Part shown: piece after piece, positions 25,201 to 40,200 of the stretch | Numbering within the stretch: position 1 is the first letter of the stretch | How the letters are laid out: every line of letters begins with the position of its first letter | Source: Symsagittifera roscoffensis | Taxonomy: Eukaryota; Xenacoelomorpha; Acoela; Convolutidae | Direction: 5' to 3' | Assembly (NCBI RefSeq): GCF_963678635.1 | Contig: NC_087068.1 | Coordinates: forward strand, 39,517,649-39,581,648 | Length of the DNA stretch: 64,000 bases | Translations under genes and position numbers: made by a program | The notes under the pieces: model-generated | What the model was told of the DNA's origin: nothing | The model's input: the letters and a program-made list of their open reading frames with translations, nothing else | Databases searched by the model: none

Positions 25201-28200
25201 AGGTGCTGCCAATTCCAGAGATCTTGCACATTGCCGAAGAGGAACCTTCCGGAACTTTGTAAGCAAAAAATCTCGAATACCATGCAACTTCAGTTAAAAT
25301 ACGTAAAGCATACGATAGTGCAACCAACTAATTTCTCGAAGTTGCTTTTATCCAAAAGTTCTAAATTAGAGGAAACGAGCATTAAAATATTGCGCAAGCG
25401 AGGGTATAAGCTGGCGTCCCCCGTCGTATTCTAATTTTATTTTGTTTTGAGAGTCGATAAACGTAGTTTAGACTCTTAAATAGGTCGCGATGATTTTTTT
25501 ATGTAGTCCTAAAATTTGTTCAGCTCAATTTCATTTTTTTCGCTGTTTGACTTTAATTTTTTTTTGAAGTTCTTGTTAAACGAAAAGCAAACTCCACTAT
25601 CGAAGAGCGAAAGTATAAAGATCACAAAAAACTTGATCAAAATCTAGTTTCGAAAGTGGAATTTATTTTCAGATTTTCCAGCAAATGAAAAAATAACCCA
25701 TTGATCCAGTTTTCTCAAATTGGGTTGAGTTTTTTTCAAAAAACAATTTGATTTTTTTTTCAAAAAAAAACAAGTCGGTATTTTTTTTTGTTCATTTACA
25801 GTCGAATCTTTTCCAACTGTCTTTTGGCTATGTTTTTTGCCGTTTGATCAATGAAAAAATTTTATTTTAAGGATTTATCGAGTGAGAGTTGTGACGGGTG
25901 GCATCGAATCAAGTCCAACTTTTGCGTTTACTTCCAATGGAAACGGAGACGAGTTCTCGTTCAAGTCATTTTATGGTGAAATCTACACCAACAAAGTGTT
26001 CGACCTAGATGTTACGCCAGCTGTCCAAAGCGACTTCGAGATTCGAGTTGTAGTAACTGCTGGTGAACAAACAGAGACTAGGACCTTTCGGATACAAATA
26101 GTCGATATAAACGACCACGCACCCATTTTCTCACCGAGTCTGTACACTGCGACTATAAGCGAAGACAGATCCTCAACATCGGCCATTGTTTTCAACAATG
26201 GAGCAAACGCAAGATGTTAGTTTTGAGCTAACTGATTTTAAATTTTATAATTGCGCTAAGAGGGATCTTGATGAAACTTTTAGAAAGTTCTGTCTTATAT
26301 TGCCTGCTTTCCATCTTCGAATCTGTAACAGAAATTGAAACAACAAAAACAATGTTTGGTTTTAGTGCTTGCTACTGACGCTGATAGAACCAGTCCGAAC
26401 AACGAAGTCTACTTCATCATCAACTCGGATGCCCCCTTCATCATCAACGAGATAACAGGAGAAATATTCCCAAATGGGGTAGACTTCGAGGCGACTGTAG
26501 ACCGACCGTTAGACCCCTTCACTGTTATTGCACGAGACAAGGGACTGGATGGTTTGATCCGCGAGGACATAGCGACAGTTGATATAAGAGTCTTAAACGT
26601 CAACGATGAAGCGCCTATATTTGAAGTAAGTTTTCTACTTCAGCTACCTTCTAACAGAGAAACTTGTCTCCAGACCGAAAATTGAAAGCCAAATTTACCG
26701 AAATAAAAATGCAAATTTCAAAACTACAACTTGATTTTATAATTCTTTTGGATTTTAAAATTCCAGACGTTGGATTAGTGCAGCAGTCGCAACTTTTCGT
26801 TTTAGGCGGAAATGTCAAATGGCAGCTGCCTGTACGAATTCACAGTGGGTCAAACGATCGGTAATGGGTTCCAGATTGGCAGTGTCAGTGCATATGATCC
26901 GGACGGAAACTCCATCACGTACAGTATCGAATCAGACAATTCAGCGCCTCCATTTGAGTTCAGAGAGACATCAATTGGTGAGCCCCAGAAATATTTGAAT
27001 TCAACTTTATTTTCGACTTCATATTTTTTCGAAAATGTTTGAGAGGTTTTGCTTAAGCTTTTTATAACGGAGACCAAGTGAATGGTGTCACCGTGATATG
27101 ATATAGATAGAAAGGTTGAAATGAGCTAAAAATTGAAAAATTTTATGACGGTTTTTCAGTTCATTCCCGAATTAAAGTCTCAAGTCTTAAACAAATTGTA
27201 TTTTTTAGTTCAGACTTCCTTAGTTTGTTCTGAACATAAAAAAGAATAATCAGTCTTTTGCATGATGCTGCAAAGAGCTAATTACATTTTTGGAGCAAAA
27301 TTCTGTCGTGATTAATTTTCTCCCTGTTTAGCAAGTGTTTTCATCTTTCTTTTCAGGAATTCTTGTGCGAACCGATCAGCCTAATAGCAACGGACTGTAC
27401 GAACTTACCCAGGAGCTGTACCAGTTTAGAGTAGTGGCCCAGGAGAGTGTTCAAGCAAGCCAGGGAGCAACTAATATCAAAACTTGTGATGTCCAAGTTC
27501 ACGTGGAAAGCGCCAATCTCAATTCACCTGAGTTTGAAAACTGCCCAAATGGTGTGGCGAGATTTTCAGTTAATGAAAATTCAGCAATCGGAACCTTTGT
27601 CGGAAATGTGAGAGCAGAATTTTAGTTGGCAATTTAAATTGTGGGAAGGGAGCGCGCCGAAAACAAAGCGATTTTTTGGACAAAATGTTCAAAAACGTGC
27701 CTTTCTAAAAATGCTTTTCAAGTGTGTCTGCGGCTCAGAACATTTGGTCATACTAGAGTCATTATTGTGATTCGAGAACTCATTAATTAAATTGTGTTGA
27801 TCTTAAAAAGGTCGGCAAAATTTTTCGAACTTTTTTTGAAATTCACCCCCCCCCCCTTCCCTTGAGAAAAGCCTAGATCCCCCCTGAGTTCATAATTTTT
27901 TTGTGATTTAAACGATTCAGACATCACTTTCATTTCATAACTTAACTAGCTGTGGACTATGTTCAAAAGAATTCAATTGCAGACAGAAGGGAATAATTCA
28001 TTGGCTCGAAAAAAACGAACTAATTGTTTGTTGAGACAGAACTATTCTCATTTTAGCTGAACGCACAAGACAGAGATATCGGGCAGAGTGGACGAATTAA
28101 TTTCTTGGCACAAGAAAACGAAGAGTGGTTTGCGGTCACTCGGTCTCTTGTCTCGGGATCAAGCACAGAAGCAGTCGGACGAATTACAGTTAAATCTGAC

Positions 28201-31200
28201 AACTTGGATGCTGAAACCTCAACAGAGCACTGCTTCTTCGCCTTGGCGAGGGATGGGTACAGTGATCCTGATGACGGACTGTCTTCAATTCAGTACAAAC
28301 AGACTGCCTGCAAAGTTTGCGTGACTGTGAACAACCTTCAAGATACACCACCACTGTTCTTCAACCGGGAACCAATTAATGGTATGTTTTTGACTGCTGC
28401 TGAGCGTTCTGTAAACGCAAGTTCAAAGAACGCTCAGTACTAATTCAGGTTTTCGTACAATAAACGTAAAAAGAGACTAGAGAAGTAGTGACTTAAAATC
28501 TAAATGTGGCATTGTGGCGTTCCCGTAGTGATAGTGCCCAGCAATTTCAATAGCACGGGTTTAAATCGCACGAGTCCAGACCTTTGCGCATTTTGCGTGT
28601 AAGTATTCAAAAGGCAACTAAAAATTTAGAAAGTGAATAGTTTTTTTTTCTATTGACCACTGAAAACTGGATGAGGGATCTCTGGCATCGGTATGTATCT
28701 GTTTTATCCGCGCAAATGTAGGATACACAATAAATGTCAGATGGGGTCGACTAGTGCATCATTTACAGTATGAAGTATACACAAAAAAGCATTTCGATCA
28801 AACAGATTCGATAAGCTTATCTAGATTTTTCTGCACTTCCTCGCAGCCGCTATGAAGAGTACAGTAGAATTCTTTTTTTTTGCGTAGTAATGCATTGATA
28901 AGTTGAGGTAGTTTGCACTAATTGAATTTTAATTCGCCGGATTAGTTCTCCGCATACCTGTTAACAGAAGGATATATACCGCTTTTTAACCCAACAAAAC
29001 TGCTCGTATCAGGGTGAGGCCTTAAATGTTTTGAATTGAAATTGGAACTATTTATTTTGCCGCTTACGCTTTAATAACCCAAATTGTATTGCGCGTTACT
29101 CCCAAAATGGCAGTGTTTGAACTCCCATAACTTTAACAAAAAATCACAGGTAAAATGTTTTTTTTTTTAAAGTTTGGGCGAATGACATTAGTATCTTTCA
29201 GATTATACAAAAAAAGTTTTTTCATCAAAAGGCTAGTTCAAAAGTTAAAAATGGTCTGGAGAAAAAAGTCGAATAGGTTTGGAGAAAAACCAACCCTTGC
29301 ACAACTTTTTTTTACATTTTCTCCGAAAGTTGGAACAATAAACTCTAACAAATAGGTCATCGGTGAAAAATTATTCCTAGGTGTCTCCCAGGGCAGTGCC
29401 ATTTTTCAGACAAATAAAATTTCAAAAGACGAGAAAAATATCAGAAAAAGTGTTGAGGTTATATGAGTTTTTTTTGCCAGCTTTTCCCCATTTTTCCCAA
29501 CTTTAGTGTTTTTTTTTACTGTTTATGTACTTTGTTTATAATCAGCCCTAATTTAGAAAAAATTTTGATAGCATTGACAAAAAATTGACAATTTGTTATC
29601 AATTGAAAAATTTTGATGTCTTTAGCTCAAAATTATTTAGATGCTTTACTTTACCTGTGACCATTTTTAAAGTTGAATTGAAATTGATAATTGTCAATTT
29701 TACCAATTGGGAGTAGTAAATGAGCGCTATTTACCAGAAATTTTTGTTAAAGTACAACGTGGGCGGCGAATGAATCTGGCATAGAGATGAATCCAAGTTT
29801 AAATGAATAGAGCTATTTGATGTTCTTAATCCTTTATTATTATTGTTCCGACTTTCGAAGAAAGTGCGGAAATTTTATGCAGGGGTGATTTTTTATTCAG
29901 TTTGTTTTTTACTTTTAGTTAGCATTTTTTGCATTTTTTGGCATGGCAAACTTTTTTGTACCATCTGAATTTTTTTCTGAGCTCAAATTTAAAGCGAAGT
30001 TTCACTTGTGAAAGTTTGTCGTAAAGTTAAGGGTGATCGAAATTTGCTGATTTGACCAATTTGGGATAACCAACTGTTGATTTCCAATCTTATAACAGTT
30101 CCAGGTGGCGGAAAAATGCGTTCCAAGTTGAATTGACGCAAGTCATTTGGTCGTATCATTAAGATACAAGACGCTAAATACATCCCGGGTTTCAATATTT
30201 TTAAAGTTTGACCATTTTTAAAGTTGAATTGAAATTGATAAATTTCAATAGCACGGGTTTAAATCGCACGAGTCCAGACCTTTGCGCATTTTGCGTGTAA
30301 GTATTCAAAAGGCAACTAAAAATTTAGAAAGTGAATAGTTTTTTTTTCTATTGACCACTGAAAACTGGATGAGGGATCTCTGGCATCGGTATGTATCTGT
30401 TTTATCCGCGCAAATGTAGGATACACAATAAATGTCAGATGGGGTCGACTAGTGCATCATTTACAGTATGAAGTATACACAAAAAAGCATTTCGATCAAA
30501 CAGATTCGATAAGCTTATCTAGATTTTTCTGCACTTCCTCGCAGCCGCTATGAAGAGTACAGTAGAATTCTTTTTTTTTGCGTAGTAATGCATTGATAAG
30601 TTGAGGTAGTTTGCACTAATTGAATTTTAATTAGCCGGATTAGTTCTCCGCATACCTGTTAACAGAAGGATATATACCGCTTTTTAACCCAACAAAACTG
30701 CTCGTATCAGGGTGAGGCCTTAAATGTTTTGAATTGAAATTGGAACTATTTATTTTGCCGCTTACGCTTTAATAACCCAAATTGTATTGCGCGTTACTCC
30801 CAAAATGGCAGTGTTTGAACTCCCATAACTTTAACAAAAAATCACAGGTAAAATGTTTTTTTTTTTAAAGTTTGGGCGAATGACATTAGTATCTTTCAGA
30901 TTATACAAAAAAAGTTTTTTCATCAAAAGGCTAGTTCAAAAGTTAAAAATGGTCTGGAGAAAAAAGTCGAATAGGTTTGGAGAAAAACCAACCCTTGCAC
31001 AACTTTTTTTTACATTTTCTCCGAAAGTTGGAACAATAAACTCTAACAAATAGGTCATCGGTGAAAAATTATTCCTAGGTGTCTCCCAGGGCAGTGCCAT
31101 TTTTCAGACAAATAAAATTTCAAAAGACGAGAAAAATATCAGAAAAAGTGTTGAGGTTATATGAGTTTTTTTTGCCAGCTTTTCCCCATTTTTCCCAACT

Positions 31201-34200
31201 TTAGTGTTTTTTTTTTACTGTTTATGTACTTTGTTTATAATCAGCCCTAATTTAGAAAAAATTTTGATAGCATTGACAAAAAATTGACAATTTGTTATCA
31301 ATTGAAAAATTTTGATGTCTTTAGCTCAAAATTATTTAGATGCTTTACTTTACCTGTGACCATTTTTAAAGTTGAATTGAAATTGATAATTGTCAATTTT
31401 ACCAATTGGGAGTAGTAAATGAGCGCTATTTACCAGAAATTTTTGTTAAAGTACAACGTGGGCGGCGAATGAATCTGGCATAGAGATGAATCCAAGTTTA
31501 AATGAATAGAGCTATTTGATGTTCTTAATCCTTTATTATTATTGTTCCGACTTTCGAAGAAAGTGCGGAAATTTTATGCAGGGGTGATTTTTTATTCAGT
31601 TTGTTTTTTACTTTTAGTTAGCATTTTTTGCATTTTTTGGCATGGCAAACTTTTTTGTACCATCTGAATTTTTTTCTGAGCTCAAATTTAAAGCGAAGTT
31701 TCACTTGTGAAAGTTTGTCGTAAAGTTAAGGGTGATCGAAATTTGCTGATTTGACCAATTTGGGATAACCAACTGTTGATTTCCAATCTTATAACAGTTC
31801 CAGGTGGCGGAAAAATGCGTTCCAAGTTGAATTGACGCAAGTCATTTGGTCGTATCATTAAGATACAAGACGCTAAATACATCCCTTTTTAGTTAACATT
31901 AGTGTGTGGGGTATAAATAAAAAACCTTTTTCTTTTTTATCGATTATTTTGTCATTTGTTTAATCAAAAATTGTTTTAAATTGGCCTCAATTTGCAATCG
32001 GAACATTCAGGACTTCCTCTTGAAATATGAGCAGTCTTGTTTACAGTCGAATATTGAGGTCTTTCAGACAAATAACCTTCAAACCATCTGGAATATTTTC
32101 CACGTACTCCATAGCGTTCGAGCTTCCTACGTATCAAAGCCTTTTTCAAATCAACAAAAAATTACTTTTAAATTTTCTATCATCATTAAATTACGTTCAC
32201 CGAGCAAAATACTCGTTACTGGGTTTATATGTTTTTACTGCCATCAACTGAACACAGGAACTGAGCTAAAATGCGCTACTAAAGATAACAAGACTGCTCG
32301 TATCAGGGCGGAGCCCTGAATGTTCCTACTACCTTTAAGGTTTATGGAGCAGCAGTAATAACATTAAAAAAATTAATTGAAATAAATTAAAACGAATTTT
32401 TTTTCCTAAAATTTGAAATTTTTTTACGAAAATCATCCCCCCACACGCCATATAAAGTACAAGAGATTTCGTTGATATTTTTTCAGAAATCCATTTTTGG
32501 CCGACCGACCCTAAAGTTTTTGTAAAGGCGCCTTCGGCGCCAATAAATACTAACTTTGAGGGGGAGCGCGCGCCAAAAAAAATCGCGATTTTTTTGTCAA
32601 AATTTTTCAAAAAGTGCCCAAAAACGGCTTTTTTGACTGTTTTTTCAAAAATTTTCCTGCGGCGCAGAAACTTTTGCCAAAATATGGGCAAAACAGTGCT
32701 TTGGGAGAGCTCGAAAAATCAATTTGGTCGACCTAAAAAAAAAAAATTCCGCCCTCTCTCGAGAAAATCCTAGATCCGCCCCTGATCACAGATAAAATAT
32801 TTTTTCAAATTTAGGCTGGGGACAACAATACCTTTTGAATGATATAAAAAAATTCCGTCAAAAATGGCTAGTTATAAAGTCGAAATTTGTCTGAAGAAAA
32901 AAAACCCACCCCGAGCACAAATTTTCCGTTACTTTCTTATCGAAAGTCGGAACAATAAAATTGCATACTCGAGGTACATTACAAACATTTGCTTGTCGAA
33001 TACTTTTTCTTCAGTCGTGTTCTGTTCTTCGCTGTATAATTGTTTCGACTTTTGATACGAAAGTAACGGAATATTTGTGCTCGGGGTGGGTTTTTTTTCT
33101 TCAGACAAATTTCGACTTTTTAACTAGCCATTTTTGATGGAATTTCATATTATTCGAAAAGTAGTGTTGTCTTGAGCTCAAATTTGAAAAGATATTTTAC
33201 CTGTGACTATTTTTCGTAAAGTTACGGGGGTTTAAAGATTGCCATTTTGGCCAATTTGGGACAATTAACGCGCGATTTATTTCGCACTATTAACACGTAA
33301 GTGGAGAGTTAATCCCTCTTAGAAATTGTTCCAAATTGGTTGAAAGAAGCTTATTTGCCATAATTGATTTTTTACAAGAAGCGAATTCTATCCTTTTGTA
33401 CTTCATATGTTGTGTGGAGGGATGATTTTCATTAAAAAATTTCAAATTTTAGAAATATTTTTTTCATTTTGTTTTATTTCATTCATTTTTTTAAATGTTA
33501 TTGCTGCTCGATATACCTAAAAAGGCAGTCAGAACTTTCAGGGCTTTGCCCTGATACGAGCAGTCTTGTTCATTTTTCATAATATTTTTTTTCAAACCAA
33601 GGTGCTGGAATTTGTTTGTTAAAAAACCATTGAGACTATGTGCCTTGCTCCATATAGAAAAAATATATAAAGGTTTTAGCAAAAATTTTAAAAAAATGTT
33701 TTTCCTTGGTCGGAAACTATTGTGATATTAGTGCAGCAACGGATTATTTGCAGCGGATTGTTCGTTTTAGTTGAAGTGGCGTCATCTGAGCTCGACGCGT
33801 TCATTAATATTTTGGCGTATGACCTGGACGATCCTGATGGTGTGATCACATACAGTTTAACTGAAACTGGAGGATATCCCGATAATTTTGAGATTGGCTC
33901 GACCACTGGGGAATTGAAGGGAGTCAATCTTAATGAAGTTCTTGGCGTAAGTTTCTATCCCTATCATTTTCCAATGAATAATTACAGGCTAAGAAATTGT
34001 TAACTCCTTTTGAATGTTCGTAGCCGCCGGCCGTATAACAAAAATTGGGGCACCACGACTTTGCGTGACTCAAAAAGCTCTGCGCGACTGCGAAATGTTG
34101 GTCCCGTTATCCCCCTCGCGCATTTTTCAAGTCATGACTCTCTGCAATTCAATTCGCAAATTTCTGGAATGTGCGTGATCGTCGCAACTTGGCGCGACCC

Positions 34201-37200
34201 AAAAACCTCTGTGCTACTGCGAGATTTCGGTCGCGCAATCCCCTTTGCATGACTGTAAACGTTCGCGACTCAAGTCACCCAACTCGACACGGAAAATTGG
34301 GACAAAGAATTCGAAACAAACAAATTAGACATCACTAATAATTTAAAATTTATTTGTTAGCATTTTACAATTTCCAAACCGCAATTACTTAACAAAAATG
34401 ATCGCAGGTGAAATTGTTTTATATTTGAGCTACGATTAACTATATATCTCAGAGGGTGTATAAATGTTCCATCAAAATTGCAATCGAAAACGTCGAAAAC
34501 TGGCTGAATAAAAAACAGCCCAAGCATAAGAATTCCGTTTTCTTCGAAAGTCGGAACAAAAACGAGCAGAACTTGCTGATCGATTCAAGACCTTCTTCAA
34601 TATGTATCATCAAACAAACTGTTTTGACCTTGTTTGGAATAGGTCTTGTGGGGAAGCACAACGTTTGACTTGCCTACTATATTTCAGGGAGGTGAAAGCA
34701 GAGTGGTTGCACTCGAGGTCTCCGCCGTAGACTCCAGTTCCAGCATCAGATCAATTAAAGTCGACGTGAAAGTAGTCCAGGCAGCGGATGGAGGAGTTGC
34801 TCCTGAGTTCCTTGATATGACAGACGGACAGTATGTTTTCAACGTACCGGAAAATATAACTAAAGGGTCACTTCTCGAACCCAGCATCGAAGTACAACTT
34901 TCTGGAACAGGTGAAAAAATTTGTATTTGGAGTTTCGGATCTTCAAATGACGATTCGGATCGACTATTTGGGTATACAAATCCGAGTCCTACTCAAATCC
35001 GGATGTCTCGAATGCAAATAAAAGTTGCTCAACAACTAGATTATGACGATGCAAGTGTCCGTAGGCATACGTTCGAAGTCAAATGTCGGGACTCGACATT
35101 GAGTTATTTAGAATCAAACGCGGAAGTAGTGATAAATGTGCTTGACGTGAACGACGAGATCCCATTTTTTTCAGACACATCTAACGTATTCAGCCTTTAT
35201 GAAGACGCTTCTATTGGTGATGTTGTCGGAAGCGTAACGGCAGCTGATGATGATGGCGGAACTGTTCTCACTTACTCTTTATCTTCAAGTATTAACCCAG
35301 ATTGGTTTAGAATTGCGACCGAAACGGGTCAAATTGAGGTCAATGGCGTATTAACGCGAAGTCAATGGGTTGGAACCGCACGAGTCAGTGACGGAGCGCC
35401 ATCGGCTAATAATGATGTTGGAGAACCGAATGAAAATGAAAGAACTGTTTTGATTAACATATACGATGTTAACGATCAGAAACCAGTAGTTGTTCCTCAG
35501 GCAGGAAGTGAAACTCAGCCTTTCGAAATCTTGGAGTCTATTGGTGTTAATTTTCCGATCGCGGGTTTCGATGCCGAAGATGAGGACGAGGATCCGGCCC
35601 AAAGCTTTACTTTTTCCATCACGGCTGATAGCGGGTTTGTGCCTTTTACAATCAGTAGCCAAGGAGGGCTTCTGAAAGTCAGTGATCAATTGGACGCCGA
35701 TGGAGATAATGCACAGACGGAGTACAATTTCAATATCCAGGTTAACTTTTTTTGCTTGAAAATAAGCCCGAAGATAACACTTCAGAAACCCGCAATAAAC
35801 TCACTTTTGCGAAGGTGAAAAAAAAACTTGAAATATAAATAGAAAATAATTTTTTGTAGAAGATCAAAGAAACTAAATTGTTAAATCGAAACAACATCTC
35901 GGGCATTTTGCATTAGCTTAAGCAGTGGCAAAACAGTGGTTCTCCATGATGAGAAGAACATTTCATATGTTGGTGTCCTTTCATTTAAACCGTGTACTTA
36001 GACAATTTTTGTGAACCGTGTATTCATTGATTTGACAGCTAGCTAAAGAAGTGAATTTAATTGTCTTTGTTTCAGGTATTCGACAACGTTCAAAGTAGCG
36101 ACCCTTTCCCAATAACAATTCGTGTTATAAACGCCGACGACGAGCCCCCAGTATTTATAAACAGCAACACATTCGGCATCAAGGAGGAAAATGTTTCACA
36201 AGTCGGACAAGTTGTGTTCCGAGTCGAGGCAGTAAACGAAGATGCAGTGCCTGGAACTAACTCGGCAGTTGTGTATGGATTGAGTGGGGGATCTGTCGAC
36301 GACGTCTTCCAGATGAACCCGGAAACAGGGGAAATTACTCTTCTACGAGTGGTGGACCGAGAAGCGTCAGGGGAATCCGAGTTCTTGCTTCTGGTAACCG
36401 CAACTGAAGTCGCCAGTAACCTTGCGAACGTAATGGAGTTGAGAGTGACGGTTGAAGATATAAACGACCACGTTCCATACTTCGACGAATCCTCGCTTCG
36501 AGTGTTTGTTAATGAAAATTCACCAACTGGAAGTCTAGTAGTGACCGAATTTGCACGTGATGATGATTTTGCTGGGCCACCTTCTTTTTTTGGTTCGATC
36601 ATGAGCTACTCGATGGTAGATGGAACCTGTGACAATCTCTTCAGTGTTGAACCTGAAGGAGAAATCGTTGTGCAGGATAGTCAACGTTTGGATCGCGAAA
36701 CGCTAAATTTCCCGTTGTAAGTCAAAAATTCGCTTAGAATTTCGTTGCGTTTTTTTAATAAGTGTTAACTGTTTTCTGCATCTAATAAATGTTTTTTTTT
36801 GTGTGTTTATAAAATGTTTTTTTTTTTGGTTTTGCTTCGTTCGCTTTTTGAAATTGATCATTCCTTCTAAGTTTTAAACGGTCGGTTTATCAATTTGAAA
36901 ATTTGAAATGTTCAGTGACGAGTGTACAATCAAAATTCAAGCCGTGGACGGTGGCGGGCTTTCAGGGAATAACACAATCACCATAATTGTCCAAGATGTA
37001 GACGACAATGAACCCCATTTTGCAGAACCAAAACAACGCTTCGCAGAAATTGAGGAAAGCAGTGAATCGAACACAATTATCTACGGAATTGAGGTATCCA
37101 TAATTTTTTTTCAAACAAGCTTTACTTATTATTTAGGTTGTCTATTTTTTTTTTCATTCTTAAGATTCGATAAACTTAAATGAGTTTTTTCCTTTTTTCA

Positions 37201-40200
37201 GGAAAAGTCTCAAAATTTGTTCAGACTCAAATTTGATTTTCCGCGGTTTGACTTTCGATTTCTTTTTATTTTCAGACTATTTCCTTTTTTAAAAGGAAGG
37301 CAAACTCCACTATCGAAGAGCGAAAGTGTACAGGTGATGAGAAACGTGATTGACTTCTAATTTTGAACATGAAATTTAATAATCAGAAATAAATTTTACT
37401 TGTAAATCCCAACGAAATAAATTTTACTTGTAAATCCAGCTTTCTCAAATGGGGTTAATTTTATCAAAAAAGTGCTTGTCTCAATTTGTTCTAGAAATTC
37501 AACAAACTTTAAGGCCATCTTTTTTTCTAATCAAAAAAATTTTGTGATTTGATTTTTGTAAGTCTATTGTGCAAATTCATTATTCTAGCCAATCTTAAAT
37601 TGGATTCTTCGATAGAAATTTTAAAAATGGCCGGTGTATATCTGTTAAAATGGCCCTTCCCAAATTGAAATTGTCGTAAAAGTGAATTAAAATGACCCAT
37701 GGTGATGGTTTGTTCTTTATTTGAAAACTGTTTCATTAAGTTTAAAACAACGAAGTGATGATCACTTATATAATCTTGACGATTTTTTGTTGTTTTTTTT
37801 TTCGGAAAAAAAGTCTAAAAATTTGTTCACGCTCAGCTTTAATTGGTAGCAATTTGACTGGAATTTCTTTCAAGTCTCACTTCGTTTTCTCTGTTAAATG
37901 AATAATATTATATAACTTCGTTTCAAGTTGTACAATAATCCAACAATAAAGAAAACTTATCATTGAGAGAGTACCAACTTGAGCAAGCGCAGAAGGTAAT
38001 TCAGCCTGTTGAAGCGCCGCTGAGAAGTTTCGAACAAGTACTATTTTATATGGACCTGATTGTTTAATCTATGTAACCTTTATCCATAAAAATTGATTAT
38101 AGAGTAAAAAAAAAGCAAACTGAAATTTCGAATTTAATTAAATTTTTTTCAAGAAAATATACGAGCAAAAAAATATAGCTAAAATACAGTTTTCAAACTT
38201 GAAAATTTTATTTTTTTTCCATTTGTTTTAATTCAATTATTACGATGTTTGTTTTTTGGGTGTACGCTTTATGGTTCAATGATTTAAAAAAAAATATCTC
38301 AAAAATTTTTTACAAAATTAATTTGTTGAAGTAGTCGCAATCAATTCAATGGTTATCTATGATTTTATGTATAAGGTTATCTATAGACTGTGTAGGCTGA
38401 ATCAAAACTTTTTTGTGATATTCATATTCTAATTGCTTAGATAATTATAAAATGTCCGTATTCGCACAAACATGAATTTTTTTTTCGTCATGTATTTTTT
38501 TTGTTATTAGTGATTCTATTCTTCTAGTGGTATCAAGTGATTTGTCTAATTCTTGTTATGAAATAAAGTTATTCACGTTGTCATTTTCATGTTTTCGTCT
38601 TTTTACTTAAGAGAGTAAATTCAGCAATTCGTTTACGTGTAAATCATTGATTGAGCAATATTCCTGCGTTTTTCTTATTGACTCTTGTGTTTTTTTGAGG
38701 CGAAACGCAATTCGAATTAAAAGATTTTGTTGTACTTGCAAACTTTTTAAAGCGATTTCATTTGCAACTCCATATACTTTTACATCATTTTGATATATTG
38801 GTTGTACTAACTGCATGTATGTTCTAATGAGAACAGATGAGCTGAAAAACCGTCTTGTTTAATAAAAATTTGAAATGGTTCGATTGCAATTTTTATTTTT
38901 TTTTCAATCTGTTGGTTGAAGGTATCATTTTGATCCAAAATTAGTCCTAGGTATTTAACTGCTTTTTGTAGTTCTACCGTGTTTTGGTTCCAAATAAAAC
39001 TTTCAAATTTTTTTTCCATTGATAATCTTTAAATGTGTTTTCCTTTGTTTGTTGTATTTTTTATTGCTTTTCCATCCACTCTGATAATAATTCTTTATCT
39101 GTTTTAGGTTCTTTTGTTTCGTTGAGTACTCCAAAAGTTGTCTTTAAATGTGTTTTTTCTTTGTTTGTTGTAATTTTTATTGCTTTTCCATCCGTTCTGA
39201 TAATAATTCTTTATCTGTTTTAAGTTCTTTAGCTTCGTTGAGTACTCCAAAAGTAGTAGTGTCATGCACATAAAGAATACATTCACTGTGCTATTGTATG
39301 TTGGGAAGATCAAGGATAAATATAATAAAAAGCAAGGGACCATAATGAAGCCTCTCTGTTGTTGAACAACTGTTTGAATGAAAGACATACTGGTTTTTAT
39401 TGCTGAGTTAGGATTTCAGTAAATTAAGATGAACACCTCCCAACCCGTAAAATTGACTGTTGTGAGTAAGTGTTTTGATCAACAGTATCGAAGGCCTTGG
39501 ATAGATCTAAGTGTGCGCAGTGCGTCAGTTTAGCAGTATTTTTCGTTTCAATAAGAACCTCTAAAGTTTCCACAATAGCATCAGCTGTAGAGCGTTTGTT
39601 GCCAAATCCAAACTGTTTTTTTGCTTCAAACATCAAATTTTATTGGCTATTGGAAAAAATAATTATTCGTTTTGATAGTGGTTTTTCAAAAAATTTTTCC
39701 TATCAGAGGAACTAAAGAAATAGGCGTATAGTTGCTAGGATGTGAATTGTCTCCTTCTTTGAAAATAGAAATTACTCTTGCTGTTTTAAGACAACTTGGA
39801 TAAACTGATTTGCTTCTTATCTGGTTATAAACACTGGTCAAATGAGTTCTTTTAATAGGATTCATTGATGTGGTTATTTGACAGATCCATGTCATATTCA
39901 GATTTTTTGTTGGGCAATTGCTTTTTGTGTCATAAACTTCCCTTCATCGATTTGTGACAGGAAGAAAAAATTTTTTTTCATTAGTTTTTGAACAATCACT
40001 CTTTTTTTAAAATTCAGATGACAACTCTGGACCGATTGTGACAAAATAGTCGTCCAACTCTTGTGCAATTATAAAACTTTGTTTGGTTTATGAACTTTTT
40101 TCTTCGGCCTTAACTTCTGCACATAACCAAGAAAGTTTTATTGGGTTGTTCAGTGTTTCGAAGAAGCGTAAAATTTCTAGAGTGCTGTGAAATTGCTGCT

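Larger units (their letters stand above)
28382..33770. other. Intron 8, made almost wholly of repeats
   Basis: It contains the 1.64-kb tandem duplication (28543-31885), a linker copy and the fold-back element 32287-33570. No coding exon is seen; exons 8 and 9 join in phase without one. Confidence 0.7.

Noticed and set aside
32300-32700. Minus-strand 118-codon frame in the fold-back/MITE region
   Set aside because: It is Lys/Phe-rich sequence from poly-A/T tracts inside non-coding repeats.
39026-39256. Repeat array as a CRISPR or satellite
   Set aside because: There are only two units, they lie inside a retrotransposon remnant, and the genome is eukaryotic.
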